Counted from the stretch's first letter, positions 38,295-50,632 are shown. The stretch: 64,000 bases of DNA from an uncultured Geobacteraceae bacterium (GCA_903876875.1 CAIRBT010000102.1:21934-85933), one strand, 5' to 3'. A program made the numbers and translations. The notes: generated by a model from the letters alone, not told the origin.

Positions 38295-39149
38295 TTACCC
38301 TAAAACATCCCGAAGATCGACAGTGATATCATGCTGACACCCTGCTGCTCCCCGCTCATTTTTTACAACGCATTTTAAGTAATCAGCAATGTTCTTGATC
38401 CGGCGTGAGCCCTTTTTCAGCCCCTCAAAAAGGTTTGGTACTGTCTCTTTTAATTGATTTATATTCATTCCTGATATCTCAAAATGTTCGTCATCTTCCG
38501 CATACTGGGCGATAAGGGGAAAGGAACGATCCCAAAGCGTGGAGAGAAGTGTCGAATTTATCATAATAAAATTATTGGGGTTATTTATTTCATGAACAAT
38601 TGCCGAGATAAATGTTTCAAATGAGGCAAGCTTGTTGGCCGAAATGAGTTTTGACTGGAACTCCGACATTTCCTGTTGCATGGTGGTCTGCTCGGTAATA
38701 TCCCTGATGACGCAGTACACCACATCGACACCGGAGAGAGTCATGACCTGCCCCTGGAGGGTGACACAGATCGGCTTGCTGTTTTTTCGCTGGCAAGTTG
38801 CAAAGGAAAGACGAAAACCACCGGTTTCCCCTATTGTAGCAATGACTTCAGCAAGTCCACCGGCCGCCGTACCATCAATTAACTCCTCAACAGACACCCC
38901 CACAAGTTCATGGCGACAATAGCCGTAAAAGCGTTCCGCCGCGGGATTTGCTTCGAGAATGACACAGCCGGGCAGATCAAAGAGTATGACCGCATCCCCA
39001 AGCTGCTCAAAAACGCCCCTGAAGAGCCCATCACTTACCTGTAACGGTAAAACAGCTTCCTTCTGGTCACCGATACCACCGGAGGCATGCGTGCCAAAGG
39101 GTTCGGAATCCCCCTCTGTCACTGAGGAACGGGTTATTCTCTTATTCAT
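38295..39149 (-). CDS. PAS histidine kinase-like protein lacking the ATPase domain
   Basis: 284 aa from the ATG at 39149 (MNKRITRSSV), with GGAG four bases upstream. A PAS domain covers about residues 41-155 (GVFEQLGDAVILFD, CVIRDITEQ). A coiled-coil DHp segment with IVHEINNPNNF (H186) follows, then helices to the end (KKGSRRIKNIADYL). The protein stops at ...DVLG, where kinases of this kind continue into the HATPase domain. No N, G1 or G2 box is seen. It is either a deletion product or a natural ATPase-less partner. A sigma-54 regulator follows 20 bp later. Confidence 0.8.
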   Translation of the reverse strand: MNKRITRSSVTEGDSEPFGTHASGGIGDQKEAVLPLQVSDGLFRGVFEQLGDAVILFDLPGCVILEANPAAERFYGYCRHELVGVSVEELIDGTAAGGLAEVIATIGETGGFRLSFATCQRKNSKPICVTLQGQVMTLSGVDVVYCVIRDITEQTTMQQEMSEFQSKLISANKLASFETFISAIVHEINNPNNFIMINSTLLSTLWDRSFPLIAQYAEDDEHFEISGMNINQLKETVPNLFEGLKKGSRRIKNIADYLKCVVKNERGAAGCQHDITVDLRDVLG

Positions 39150-39569
39150 GCACTCCACCACCTGCTTTCCCGGCGCACACTGACGGAGAAAGCTGACTCC
39201 ACCAACGACTGCCACACCACGCAATATTAAAATATACGTTTCATGAGCATAGTATATAACAACTCTGCCAAAACAGCAAGAAAACGTAAAATTAACGGTA
39301 ACTTACGTTAAAAAAAATTAGCAAAAATTTCTTCATAGTTAAAATAACCAAGGGGTTACCGAACGGCAACGGCATCACAAGCCGCTGAGAGTTATACTTC
39401 TATCGCCCACCGACTATCCGACCTTTGATCACCTTCTCCTGCCGGGAGAAGGGATGTGCGAAAGATTGGCACTAATCAGAAGGCACAATGCGAAAAATCG
39501 TTCCCGTCGGCTCGCAAGTTATGGTACAGTAACAAAGTATTGTAACAATTTCCCCCCAAGGATCGTTTC
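39150..39569. other. Divergent intergenic region, no gene seen
   Basis: 420 bp between the kinase-like gene and trmB. A short inverted repeat, ACGTAA and TTACGT with 13 bp between (near 39284-39308), lies in A/T-rich DNA and could be an operator or promoter element. No frame with a start signal is visible, and I found no -24/-12 sigma-54 promoter. Confidence 0.4.
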
Positions 39570-40184
39570 ATGCTCATTCCAAACAACTCACCCACCTTTC
39601 TCCCCTGGGAGGAGAGTGAACCTGCCCCCCGTTGGGAGGAGATATTTGGCAATAACAATCCGCTTGCCCTGGAAATCGGCTGCGGTGTGGGGGACTTCAT
39701 TACCCAGATGGCGGCACTTCACCCCGCAATCAACTTTATTGCCCTTGATTTTTATAACAAAGGATGCATAAAAACCTGCAAACGGATAGACAAAACCACC
39801 CTGACCAACGTGCGGGTGTTACGTGCCGAAGCCCGCAGTTTTATCGAAGCCTGCATTCCGACCGGTTCCCTGCGTACCGTGGTCATTAACTGCCCCGACC
39901 CCTGGCCCAAACTGCGCCACCGGAAGAGACGTCTGGTCAACAGTGGATTTGTCAGTTACCTGTCGCAGTTTATGCAGCCTGACGCCGATTTCTACTTTGC
40001 GACTGACTTTGTCGATTACGGTCTTGACGTCGCCGAATTCATGACGGCTCAACCCGGATTCATGAATCAACTGGGCACCGATCCCTTCCGCCATGCCCTT
40101 GAAGGGTATCCCATATCAAAATATATGCGGCGTTTTCTGGATCTGGGGCAGCCCATCTATTACGTGCATTACCGACGGGCTTGA
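39570..40184 (+). CDS. trmB: tRNA (guanine-N7-)-methyltransferase
   Basis: 204 aa. SAM-binding motif ALEIGCGVGDF; family motif NCPDPWPKLRHRKRRL (canonical PDPWPKKRH-x-KRR); C-terminal region with YFATDFVDY. It methylates G46 of tRNAs. AAGGA precedes the ATG. First gene of a long plus-strand run to 46.5 kb. Confidence 0.93.
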   Translation: MLIPNNSPTFLPWEESEPAPRWEEIFGNNNPLALEIGCGVGDFITQMAALHPAINFIALDFYNKGCIKTCKRIDKTTLTNVRVLRAEARSFIEACIPTGSLRTVVINCPDPWPKLRHRKRRLVNSGFVSYLSQFMQPDADFYFATDFVDYGLDVAEFMTAQPGFMNQLGTDPFRHALEGYPISKYMRRFLDLGQPIYYVHYRRA

Positions 40185-40207
40185 ATAAAAGTGGCACGGG
40201 AGTCTGT

Positions 40208-40555
40208 ATGATCAAACCGAAACCATATGCAGCACCAGGATTTTTTCGGCCACGAGGGGCGGCCATGAAAGGCGAGGTACGGGTCATCAAACTGGTCCTC
40301 TCCGGGTGGCTCATCGCCATCGTCGGTTTTCAGTTTTTTTCATACCTCCTTGAAGTGAACTATTCGGAACTGCTCCTTTCCGATCTGACTTTTTTCAATC
40401 TGCCGATTCAATTCTGGCTCAGCGGTCAACTTCTGCCGCTCTGGTTTATTGTACTCTGCGCACTTTTTAATTTCTGGATGGACCGGCACGGGGTACAATC
40501 CCAGGAGGGCTCCCTGCGCTTTCGCCTCAAACCTGATTCCGAGGAGGATGACTAA
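40208..40555 (+). CDS. DUF4212 protein, small subunit of sodium/solute symporter
   Basis: 115 aa from the ATG at 40208 (MIKPKPYAAPG); an ATG at 40265 is possible. Two membrane helices lie around LVLSGWLIAIVGFQFFSYLL and LPLWFIVLCALFNFWMDR. LPIQFWLSGQ between them is the DUF4212 hallmark. Such small subunits pair with SSS-family carriers for short organic acids. The stop is one base before the symporter start. Confidence 0.85.
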   Translation: MIKPKPYAAPGFFRPRGAAMKGEVRVIKLVLSGWLIAIVGFQFFSYLLEVNYSELLLSDLTFFNLPIQFWLSGQLLPLWFIVLCALFNFWMDRHGVQSQEGSLRFRLKPDSEEDD

Positions 40556-40556
40556 G

Positions 40557-42086
40557 ATGGCGGAAGGCACGATACAGCTGTTGCCGCTGGCAATTGTGGT
40601 GGCCTTGTTTGCGGTACTGATTCTTTCCGGTCTCCGCAACAGAAAGCGACACGCAACGGAATACGGCTTCCGGGGAAATTATGCCGGACGCATCGGCATC
40701 GGTGCCGGTATCGCCAGTAACTGGATGAGTTCCGCCAGTTTTCTTGGTCTAGCGGGGATCTTCTATCTGAAGGGCTATTTCGCCATGGCCTACGTAGTGG
40801 GGTGGACCGGCGGCTATGTGCTGCTGCTGGTGCTGATAGCCACCCAGATCAGGCGCTTTGGCAAATTCACCGCCCCCGACTTTGTCGGATTTCGCTATGA
40901 ATCCGAGGGGGCACGTACCATTGTGGCAGTTATTTCCATCGTCATTACGGTTATCTACTGCGTTGCCCAGTTCCGGGGTATCGCCCTGCTGGTCTCCTGG
41001 CTGTTCAACATCGGCTATATTCCGGCAGTGGCCCTGGGGACGTCCCTTTTTGTCTCCTTCGTGGTGGTCTCGGGGCTTATGGGGACGGCACGCAACCAGA
41101 AAATGCAATATTTCGTGCTGATTACCACCTTTATCCTCCCCCTGATGGTGCTTACCCGCAAACTTGGTTATTTTTGGATACTTCCCCAGTTCGGCTACGG
41201 GGAAGCCATCGGTGAACTACAGCAGCAATTCGGCGTCAACTGGTCAGAGCCCTTTGCCGACACTTCGCTTTTCCAATGGTTTGCCCTCTGTTTTTCCATG
41301 ATGTTCGGCACCGCCGGTATGCCACACGTCCTCTCGCGGTTCTACATGACTCCCGGCATACGGGATGCCCGTTGGGGAGTGGTCTGGGGGCTGTTTTTCA
41401 TCGCCCTGATCTACTGGTCCGCACCGGCTTATGGCGTACTGGCACGGCTCATTGAAGCCCGCCACGCCCTCCCCTTCAACGCCGGTGGCATCGATGCCGC
41501 CGACCTGATTGTCCTCTCGGTGGCCAGCTTGGGCGGTTTGCCGACCTGGCTCGTCGGTTTGCTGGCCGCGGGGGGCATGAGCGCAGCATTTTCGGCTACG
41601 GCCGGCCTGCTAATGACCGGTTCCGCATCCTTTTCCTACGACATTTATCCCCGATTGATCCGACCGAATGCCACCGAATCGGACAAAATCTTTGCCGCCA
41701 AAGGTTTTTTCCTGCTGCTGGCTGCCATTGTCATGGTACTGACGTTCCGCCCCTGGGGCATGATCGTCGAAATAGCCGCTTTCGCCTTTGCACTGGCAGG
41801 TAACACCATCTTTCCAGCCTTCCTGCTCGGCATCTGGTGGCCCCGAACTAACGCAACCGGCGTTATCTGCGGCATGCTTACCGGTCTTGCCATCAGCTTT
41901 TCTTCCCTCCTTTGTGGAAGTTCATTGCCCTTTATCTCCACCCTGTTCCCCAGCACCTCGTCGGCTCTCGTCGGAGCCCCCCTGGTGATGTTGGTCATGG
42001 TGGCGGCCTCCTCCCTCAGCTCACCACCGTCTGAAGCTGTTCGGCTCTTCCTGACCCGGCAGGTTCATGACTGTCCCGAAGAATAA
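40557..42086 (+). CDS. Sodium:solute symporter (SSS family)
   Basis: 509 aa from the ATG at 40557 (MAEGTIQLLPLAIV), preceded by GAGGAGG. About 13 membrane segments. ASNWMSSASFLGLAG near the N-terminus and GTAGMPHVLSRFYMTPG in the middle are typical of acetate/lactate-type members. With the DUF4212 gene and the DUF294-like gene it forms the usual cluster for monocarboxylate uptake. The exact substrate is inference. The stop TAA overlaps the ATG of the next gene. Confidence 0.92.
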   Translation: MAEGTIQLLPLAIVVALFAVLILSGLRNRKRHATEYGFRGNYAGRIGIGAGIASNWMSSASFLGLAGIFYLKGYFAMAYVVGWTGGYVLLLVLIATQIRRFGKFTAPDFVGFRYESEGARTIVAVISIVITVIYCVAQFRGIALLVSWLFNIGYIPAVALGTSLFVSFVVVSGLMGTARNQKMQYFVLITTFILPLMVLTRKLGYFWILPQFGYGEAIGELQQQFGVNWSEPFADTSLFQWFALCFSMMFGTAGMPHVLSRFYMTPGIRDARWGVVWGLFFIALIYWSAPAYGVLARLIEARHALPFNAGGIDAADLIVLSVASLGGLPTWLVGLLAAGGMSAAFSATAGLLMTGSASFSYDIYPRLIRPNATESDKIFAAKGFFLLLAAIVMVLTFRPWGMIVEIAAFAFALAGNTIFPAFLLGIWWPRTNATGVICGMLTGLAISFSSLLCGSSLPFISTLFPSTSSALVGAPLVMLVMVAASSLSSPPSEAVRLFLTRQVHDCPEE

Positions 42087-43312
42087 TGGATACCCCCTTA
42101 ACGGCAAAAAGAGGTGACATCACCTCATGGCGTGCGGCAACCGAATTTGCCGACAGGTACCGGCAGACGGCTCTGGAACTTGCTGCATACCGGGGCAACA
42201 ATGCCGAGGGTCTCTTTGCGAAGGCCTGTGCCTCCATTGTAACTGCCCAGGAGGTTCACCGGCAACTCATCGGAGAAATGAACGACCTGATAGAGGGTGC
42301 TTCGACCGCCCCGGTACTTACTGAGGTTACCACAGCCTTTACCACACGGCTGTTCCGTCACTTTAATTACTTTAAATCGGCATCGGCTTTCTACCAACTG
42401 AGCAGCCGCTTTCTGGAACGCATGGGCACAGTTGTCACAGCCAGGGTTCTCAAACTGGTGGACACCGAACTGCCGCCGCTGCCGAAAATGGCCGTCATAG
42501 CCCTCGATGGGGCGGGACGGGGAGAATATTCCCCGGTCGCCCCGCTCCAGTTGCTGCTGGTTCATGGGGAAATCGGGCTGGAGCAACACGCCTCCATCGA
42601 CCGTTTCTGCAGCGTACTCCACGACCATTTCGAGCAGGCCGGTCTGCCGATCGACCCAGAGACAACCCCTCGCAATCTGCACTGGCGAGGCACCCTGCCC
42701 GAGTGGCAGCGGAGATGTGCCGCGAACGGCCCGTTAAACGGATCAGACGGCGGGTACTCCCGCCTGACGGATCAGACCCTCATCTCCCCCCCCAATGAGA
42801 TATCCGATGGTTTCACGCAGCTGACCATCACGGCATTACGACATAATCGCCCGGCCTTGGCCGGTCTGCTGACGCATATAGGCTCCCTTTCCCACGGGTT
42901 AAACTTCATGGGACGGCTCAAAGTCGAGCGACAGGGGGAGGAACGGGGGAAATTCAACCTTCGCGACCAGGGGATGACCCCCCTGGGGGCAACCCTTGCG
43001 ACCCTGTCCCTACTCAAGGGAAGTCAAGCAGTCAGCAGTTGTGACCGGATACGCGACCTGCTCCTGCTCCGTGAACTGGATGTGGAAATGTCCGAACGCC
43101 TGCTGACCGCCTGGCATTCCCTCCACCTACTCCAGTTACAGCAGGAAGGTACGGGCGTAACTGAAGGAACGATAACCCCTTCATTGCTACTGGATCCCGA
43201 TGAACTGGGGGGGGATGCGCTACACACGTTAAAAAAATCCCTGGAAGCGGTCGGCAGTATTCAACAGCTTGTCGTTAACAGCTTCTCCGAATTGGGGAAT
43301 AATGCGGTATGA
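42086..43312 (+). CDS. DUF294-like (GlnD-type nucleotidyltransferase fold) protein, catalytic residues altered
   Basis: 408 aa. The order matches DUF294/DUF335 proteins that follow symporter genes: an N-terminal helical part, a nucleotidyltransferase-like domain, and a C-terminal helical domain with RRCAANG and FNLRDQGMTPLG. The usual G-S-x-G-R-x-E then D-x-D pattern is here DGAGRGEYSP followed by VAPLQLL, so the aspartates are missing. Nucleotidyl transfer is therefore doubtful. It may have a regulatory role for the symporter. No CBS or cNMP domain is seen. Overlaps neighbours by 1 and 4 bp. Confidence 0.75.
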   Translation: MDTPLTAKRGDITSWRAATEFADRYRQTALELAAYRGNNAEGLFAKACASIVTAQEVHRQLIGEMNDLIEGASTAPVLTEVTTAFTTRLFRHFNYFKSASAFYQLSSRFLERMGTVVTARVLKLVDTELPPLPKMAVIALDGAGRGEYSPVAPLQLLLVHGEIGLEQHASIDRFCSVLHDHFEQAGLPIDPETTPRNLHWRGTLPEWQRRCAANGPLNGSDGGYSRLTDQTLISPPNEISDGFTQLTITALRHNRPALAGLLTHIGSLSHGLNFMGRLKVERQGEERGKFNLRDQGMTPLGATLATLSLLKGSQAVSSCDRIRDLLLLRELDVEMSERLLTAWHSLHLLQLQQEGTGVTEGTITPSLLLDPDELGGDALHTLKKSLEAVGSIQQLVVNSFSELGNNAV

Positions 43313-44154
43313 TCCTGTCACTTTCAACCGGCAGCCTGTTTACCCTGCCACTCAAGCGAGTTTGTGAACTGGCGGCGGAATCCGGCTTTGATGGCGTGGA
43401 GTTGATAATCAATCAGGACTTTCAACGGGTCAACGCTGCCCGCCTGATAGCGTCACTGCAAGAAATTATCACCATCCACTCCATCCACTCTCCGTTCATG
43501 GAACTGGACGGCTGGGGCGGTCCCGTTGACTCCCTCAAACGTTCCGTTGAAGTGGCCGCCCTGTGCAATATCCCACTGGTCAATTTCCACCCCCCCTCCT
43601 GGATGGGGGGGGAAATTGGTTTCTGGCGGTGGCTCTACAGCATCGACGACTTCCAGAAGTCCATCGGCCTGGAGGGGAAGATTGAGATAACCCTGGAGAA
43701 CATGCCGTGGGTCGGCAAATGGAAGATCAATCCGAATATACTCTCAAACACCCAGGACATGGTCGATTTCATCAAAAAGCACAATCTCTTCATGACCTTT
43801 GACTGTACCCACATGGGTTCAGGAAAGACCAACTTCATTAATGATTTTTTTCTCTGCTACGATTCGGGAAAAATTCGCAACATTCATTTTTCCGATTACG
43901 GCCATAATCGGGAGCACCTGATGCCGGGGCATGGCGCGCTGCCGTTAACCCGTTTCCTTAACCACCTCCGAAACACCGAATATCAGAGTACCGTTACCCT
44001 TGAACTGGATCCCTCGGAATTTCCCAAGGGGGAACATAATATTTTGGAGAGTCTCAGGGAAATCCTTGACTATCTCCGGTCGGAAACAGCACCGCAGTCC
44101 GACACACATCGTGCCTATACCCAGGAAACCATTCAGGTATCTTCCCTACCATGA
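43309..44154 (+). CDS. Sugar phosphate isomerase/epimerase-like TIM barrel
   Basis: 281 aa. The AP-endonuclease-2/xylose-isomerase-like fold is seen in MILSLSTGSLFTLPLKRVCEL, shown here as MILSLSTGSLF and SGFDGVELI, then IHSIHSPFM, ITLENMPW, TFDCTHMGSG and VTLELDPSEFP. Metal-binding His, Glu and Asp residues fit the family. The substrate is unknown. Its ATG overlaps the previous stop by 4 bp, so it is translationally coupled to the DUF294-like gene. Confidence 0.8.
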   Translation: MILSLSTGSLFTLPLKRVCELAAESGFDGVELIINQDFQRVNAARLIASLQEIITIHSIHSPFMELDGWGGPVDSLKRSVEVAALCNIPLVNFHPPSWMGGEIGFWRWLYSIDDFQKSIGLEGKIEITLENMPWVGKWKINPNILSNTQDMVDFIKKHNLFMTFDCTHMGSGKTNFINDFFLCYDSGKIRNIHFSDYGHNREHLMPGHGALPLTRFLNHLRNTEYQSTVTLELDPSEFPKGEHNILESLREILDYLRSETAPQSDTHRAYTQETIQVSSLP

Positions 44155-44202
44155 CACACGCGGCCCCAACGTTTACCCATCATTCACCCCTGGTATGCCG
44201 CA

Positions 44203-45033
44203 ATGAGTAATCCCGTGGCTGAAAAATTTTTACCGGTTTTTCTGGTTGCCTCCCTGCTCCTCCATGTGGTGCTGTTTATCGGATTGTCCCATATTCCCCG
44301 CCCGGAACCGCCCGAAGCCAAGGAACCGATTTTCATCGACATCCAGAACCTTCCAGCCCCCAAACCAACTACTGAAAAACAGCACCCGGAAATCGCACGA
44401 CACTCGGAAACCCGGACACGGGTTCCCCACGAAATGGCTCCCCGGGGACGTGCCCCGGAAGACAACCTGAGACCACACCAATCCAGCACAGCCGAACGGC
44501 CATTAATCCCTCGCACGACCCAAGGGACGACGGGTCAGACATCCGTGGCTCCCGGTTCTTCCCTGTCTAGTCTGCTGAAACCGAAGGAACAAAAAATGCC
44601 GGGTGCCGTGTTACCCCAGCAACTGTTCCCCCCGGCACGCCGGTTGGCCAAACTGGAAGAAAACTACCGGAGGAAATTTGAAGAGAATATAACGGAGGGG
44701 GATACCCGCTTTCTGAACAGCGATGACATCGTCTTCGGTTCGTTTCTGCGCCGCTTCGAGGGGGCGATCTACGGTGTCTGGCGTTACCCACAGGAAGCGG
44801 CCATGAAAGGGATCGAAGGGATAACCCCGGTACGGATCTCCTTCAATCGGCGAGGAGAGATTATCAACATCCAGCAGCTTGAAAGCTCCGGTTCCCGTAT
44901 ACTTGATGAAGAGGTGCTCCGCACATTGCGAGCCATCGGCCCGGTTGGCGGCTTCCCCCGGGGATACGATAAGGATGAATTCCACCTCATAGCGTTCTTC
45001 CAGTACGGTGGAGCGCAAAGGTTACTGAGATGA
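44203..45033 (+). CDS. TonB family energy transducer
   Basis: 276 aa. One N-terminal membrane helix ([18 protein letters not shown]) is followed by a Pro/Lys/Glu-rich linker ([13 protein letters not shown]) and a C-terminal TonB domain ([39 protein letters not shown]). It transmits proton-motive force from ExbBD to outer-membrane receptors. ExbB and ExbD are not in the window. Its end overlaps the cbiA start by 4 bp, a pairing that may connect uptake with cobalamin synthesis. Confidence 0.85.
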   Translation: MSNPVAEKFLPVFLVASLLLHVVLFIGLSHIPRPEPPEAKEPIFIDIQNLPAPKPTTEKQHPEIARHSETRTRVPHEMAPRGRAPEDNLRPHQSSTAERPLIPRTTQGTTGQTSVAPGSSLSSLLKPKEQKMPGAVLPQQLFPPARRLAKLEENYRRKFEENITEGDTRFLNSDDIVFGSFLRRFEGAIYGVWRYPQEAAMKGIEGITPVRISFNRRGEIINIQQLESSGSRILDEEVLRTLRAIGPVGGFPRGYDKDEFHLIAFFQYGGAQRLLR

Positions 45034-46478
45034 TGACGAAACATGGCTTCCTGATAGCCGCCCCCCAGAGCGGCAGCGGCAAAACAACCATCAGCCTCGC
45101 CATTATGGCGGCACTAACCAGGCGGGGACTGATGGTGGCACCGTTCAAATGCGGCCCCGACTTTATCGATCCGGGCTACCATCGGGCCGTAACCGGCTCC
45201 CCGTCTATCAACCTTGACAGCTGGATGTGTGGCGATGATTTTGTACGTGAAACCTTTTCCATTCACTGCGAAAAAGCTTCTCTCGCCATTATCGAAGGGG
45301 TGATGGGACTGTTTGACGGCATCGGCTCTTCAAGTCGCACCGGCAGCAGTGCCCAGATTGCCGCACTGACCGGAACACCGGTGGTGCTGGTGGTCAATGC
45401 CCGTGGCATGGCCGCCAGTGCGGCTCCACTGGTTGCCGGGTTTGCCGGTTTCGATCCTGAAGTACGGGTTGCCGGTGTCATTTTCAACAACATCGGCTCA
45501 CCACACCATGGAGCCCTTCTCTCGGAAGCCCTTGCCATCCATTGCCCTGGCATCGACTGCTTCGGCTCCATCCCCCGTGACGAATCTCTGGCCATTCCCT
45601 CGCGGCATCTGGGGCTGGTCACCGCCGATGACAACCCTCTTCCTGAATCGTTCATTACCGGACTGGCCGATATGGCAGAACGATATCTGGATCTGGATAG
45701 TCTTTCTCGATTGGCCATTGAGTTCCCCCACACACTACTCTCCAAGGGAGAGGGCAAGCCGGATCACCCTCCGGTCGGAATAGCGGTGGCTCGGGACCAG
45801 GCCTTCTGTTTTATCTACGAGGACAATCTCCGTTTGCTAGAAGAAACGGGGGGAGAGATGGTATTCTTCTCGCCACTTACGGACAGCCAGCTCCCCGCCG
45901 GTATCCAGGGTATTTACCTGCCGGGGGGATATCCGGAACTGCACGGGAAACGGCTCAGTGAGAACAAAACCATGCTGGAGTCAATTCGTCAGGCGGTGGA
46001 TAACGGAATACCGGTTTATGCCGAATGTGGAGGGTTCATTTATCTGACGCAGGGAATCGATGGTAGTGAGCAGGAAGGTGGCACTGATTTTACCGGGATT
46101 TTTCCCGTGCGCTGCACCATGCTCCCCCGCCGTAAGGCCCTTGGCTACCGGCAGATTGAACTGACAGAGGACGGCATCACCGGCAGCAGGGGGGATACAG
46201 CGCGGGGGCATGAATTTCACTATTCGGAGATATCACCAATGCCGGCTGATATTAGACGAGACTATACCGTTACCCGCCAGGGTGTGACTCTGGGGAGCGA
46301 GGGATACCGGGTTCGCAACTGCCTCGCCTCGTATATCCATCTTCACTTCGGCAGTAATCGCCGGTTCCCCCGGAACTTCATTAACGCCTGTCGGGAAGTA
46401 AAGGGCGAATGGCCATACGCCCCTACAAAACAAACCAAACAAAAAAACTCGCCACAACAGACCAAGCCGTCAACGTAG
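45030..46478 (+). CDS. cbiA: Cobyrinate a,c-diamide synthase
   Basis: 482 aa. An N-terminal ATP-binding domain with [11 protein letters not shown] and [13 protein letters not shown] is joined to a C-terminal glutamine amidotransferase-like domain with [10 protein letters not shown] and the cysteine of [10 protein letters not shown]. It amidates the a and c side chains of cobyrinate, a cytoplasmic step of cobalamin synthesis. No other cob/cbi genes or B12 riboswitch are visible here. The last roughly 25 residues (from [10 protein letters not shown]) are encoded by dispersed palindrome DNA and are not part of the family; the native end was likely earlier. Another start, ATG at 45033, is possible. 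Confidence 0.92.
   Translation: MMTKHGFLIAAPQSGSGKTTISLAIMAALTRRGLMVAPFKCGPDFIDPGYHRAVTGSPSINLDSWMCGDDFVRETFSIHCEKASLAIIEGVMGLFDGIGSSSRTGSSAQIAALTGTPVVLVVNARGMAASAAPLVAGFAGFDPEVRVAGVIFNNIGSPHHGALLSEALAIHCPGIDCFGSIPRDESLAIPSRHLGLVTADDNPLPESFITGLADMAERYLDLDSLSRLAIEFPHTLLSKGEGKPDHPPVGIAVARDQAFCFIYEDNLRLLEETGGEMVFFSPLTDSQLPAGIQGIYLPGGYPELHGKRLSENKTMLESIRQAVDNGIPVYAECGGFIYLTQGIDGSEQEGGTDFTGIFPVRCTMLPRRKALGYRQIELTEDGITGSRGDTARGHEFHYSEISPMPADIRRDYTVTRQGVTLGSEGYRVRNCLASYIHLHFGSNRRFPRNFINACREVKGEWPYAPTKQTKQKNSPQQTKPST
46403..46422. repeat. GTAGGGGCG-family palindrome inside the 3' end of cbiA
   Basis: GGGCGAATGG and CCATACGCCC form 10-bp arms with one mismatch and no loop, followed by CCTAC. The cbiA frame runs through it, giving codons for GEWPYAPT. 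Confidence 0.7.
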
Positions 46479-46499
46479 GGGCGGGTCATACGCCCGCCT
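46475..46499. repeat. GTAGGGGCG-family palindrome at the cbiA stop
   Basis: GTAGGGGCGGG followed by CGCCCGCC; arms GGCGGG and CCCGCC with a 7-nt loop. The TAG stop of cbiA lies in its first bases. It can also serve as a terminator-like barrier between cbiA and the convergent DUF1847 gene. Confidence 0.65.
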
Positions 46500-46527
46500 T
46501 TCACCGGCAAGATTAGGACATCGTCAC

Positions 46528-47253
46528 CTATTCCGTTCCGGTCAGCACCCGCTGTTTCTGGAGCCGCTTGTAATAAAAATTCTGCCCGTAGAGCACCGCA
46601 ATTGGGTTGTGCCCCGTGACCCGATCCTTGACGATCAGGGTGGTGACCGGGGCTTTGCTATGCTTGTTGAAGAGCATGTCATGGCCTACACAGAGGCCGA
46701 CGATGATATTCATGTCGGTGCCGAGCCGGTTGCAGATTTCGGCCTGGGCGATGGGGTTACAGGCCGGTTCAAAGGTGCCGGGACGCACCTTGTCCGTTTC
46801 CGCCAGACCCAATTCCAGTTTATCAATACTGCCCGCCTTGCAGCAGACACTGATCGGCTCAAACCCCTGTGCGGTGAGAATTTTTGCCAACCGTTCGGAC
46901 TCATCAAGCAGTCCAATGCAGGTTGCCATACCGATTTTTTTATACCCCATCAAGGTGGCAAAGGCGATGGTATCCTCCACCCTGGTCCAACGGGCGTTGA
47001 CCGCATCGCTGCCCGGCACCGGCTGGTAGCAGAGTCCCTCCACCCGCGCCGCAACAAAAGCTATCTTTGCATCTTCACTGTCACCCCGATACTCATTAAA
47101 GGACTCGGTGACAATATCCCCGCACGTTTCAGAGGGGCAGTTGCCCGGTTTGGGGGGTGCCGTGGCAGGGTCGCCACTCCAGCAGTTGGTGGTGCCCAGA
47201 TTTTGCCATACAGAACTGCATTTTGAGCAGGTAACCGATTGTTCGTCAGACAT
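46528..47253 (-). CDS. DUF1847 family Cys-rich protein
   Basis: 241 aa. The N-terminus has C-x2-C (CSKCSSVWQ), followed by NCW and CPSETCGD. In the middle are GMATCIGLLDE and CCKAGS, then CNPIAQAEICN and VGLCVGHDMLF. Many conserved cysteines suggest metal or Fe-S binding. Related proteins occur in anaerobes, with unknown role. AAAGGAGATATCACT precedes the ATG. Confidence 0.85.
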   Translation of the reverse strand: MSDEQSVTCSKCSSVWQNLGTTNCWSGDPATAPPKPGNCPSETCGDIVTESFNEYRGDSEDAKIAFVAARVEGLCYQPVPGSDAVNARWTRVEDTIAFATLMGYKKIGMATCIGLLDESERLAKILTAQGFEPISVCCKAGSIDKLELGLAETDKVRPGTFEPACNPIAQAEICNRLGTDMNIIVGLCVGHDMLFNKHSKAPVTTLIVKDRVTGHNPIAVLYGQNFYYKRLQKQRVLTGTE

Positions 47254-47343
47254 AGTGATATCTCCTTTATTCGGATAATGGTGGTAACTATGGGGTTATT
47301 CGACATCAGGAAATCCCCCATCGTCAGATTCAAAATATTAGCC

Positions 47344-47417
47344 AGTAGAGACGCAACATTTTGCGTCTCTTATCCAAGAGCGGCCATTTGTAGAGACGCA
47401 ACATTTTGCGTCTCTAC
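47344..47417. repeat. Two GTAGAGACGCAA palindromes
   Basis: Copy 1 (about 47344-47371) has arms AGAGACGCAA and TTGCGTCTCT around CATT. Copy 2 (47390-47417) has perfect 12-bp arms GTAGAGACGCAA and TTGCGTCTCTAC around CATT. 18 bp separate the copies. They lie between the divergent/convergent ends of DUF1847 and ligA. Further copies are at 50479 and 50605. Confidence 0.8.
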
Positions 47418-47490
47418 GTTTAATCACCGGTCAATGGTACTACTGTTTTACAGATACTCCGGATACCCGCCACTGCAAAGGAAACGCAGC

Positions 47491-50426
<2,936 letters not shown>

Positions 50427-50478
50427 CTTATTGATAAGGAATTTTCACAATGTCACTTTGTTGGACGTTCACCGACCT

Positions 50479-50506
50479 GTAGAGACGCAACATCTTGCGT
50501 CTCTAC
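50479..50506. repeat. GTAGAGACGCAA palindrome, copy 3
   Basis: Perfect 12-bp arms around CATC. The following bases (CCAAATACGTAACATATTGTG) are matched after copy 5 as CCAAATGTGTAACATAGTGTG within the same distance, so the repeat unit is longer than the palindrome. Confidence 0.8.
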
Positions 50507-50544
50507 CAAATACGTAACATATTGTGTTTATTACAAATGCAAAT

Positions 50545-50568
50545 ACGCGCAAAATATTACGTCTCTAC
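50545..50568. repeat. Degenerate GTAGAGACGCAA element
   Basis: ACGCGCAAAATATTACGTC followed by TCTAC keeps the right arm (ACGTCTCTAC) and a corrupted left arm. Probably a decayed copy between copies 3 and 5. Confidence 0.45.
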
Positions 50569-50604
50569 ACATGTATAAAAAATAGTGTGTCGGTACAAAT
50601 ACCT

Positions 50605-50632
50605 GTAGAGACGCAACATCTTGCGTCTCTAC
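50605..50632. repeat. GTAGAGACGCAA palindrome, copy 5
   Basis: Perfect 12-bp arms around CATC, 126 bp from copy 3 in the same orientation. The gap from 50427 to 50685 holds only these repeats and the Lon-like gene's upstream region. Confidence 0.8.

Noticed and set aside
39150..39569. Sigma-54 (-24/-12) promoter for the kinase/regulator pair
   Set aside because: TTGGCAC near 39464 lacks the GC doublet at the proper distance; no acceptable match on either strand.
44155..45030. Cobalamin riboswitch before tonB/cbiA
   Set aside because: The gap before tonB is only 48 bp and no B12-box-like sequence is seen there or upstream of 39570.
50479..50632. Possible CRISPR array from regularly spaced 28-bp repeats
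   Set aside because: Only two intact copies with a 98-bp gap and a decayed one, no cas genes; the units fit dispersed palindromes better.
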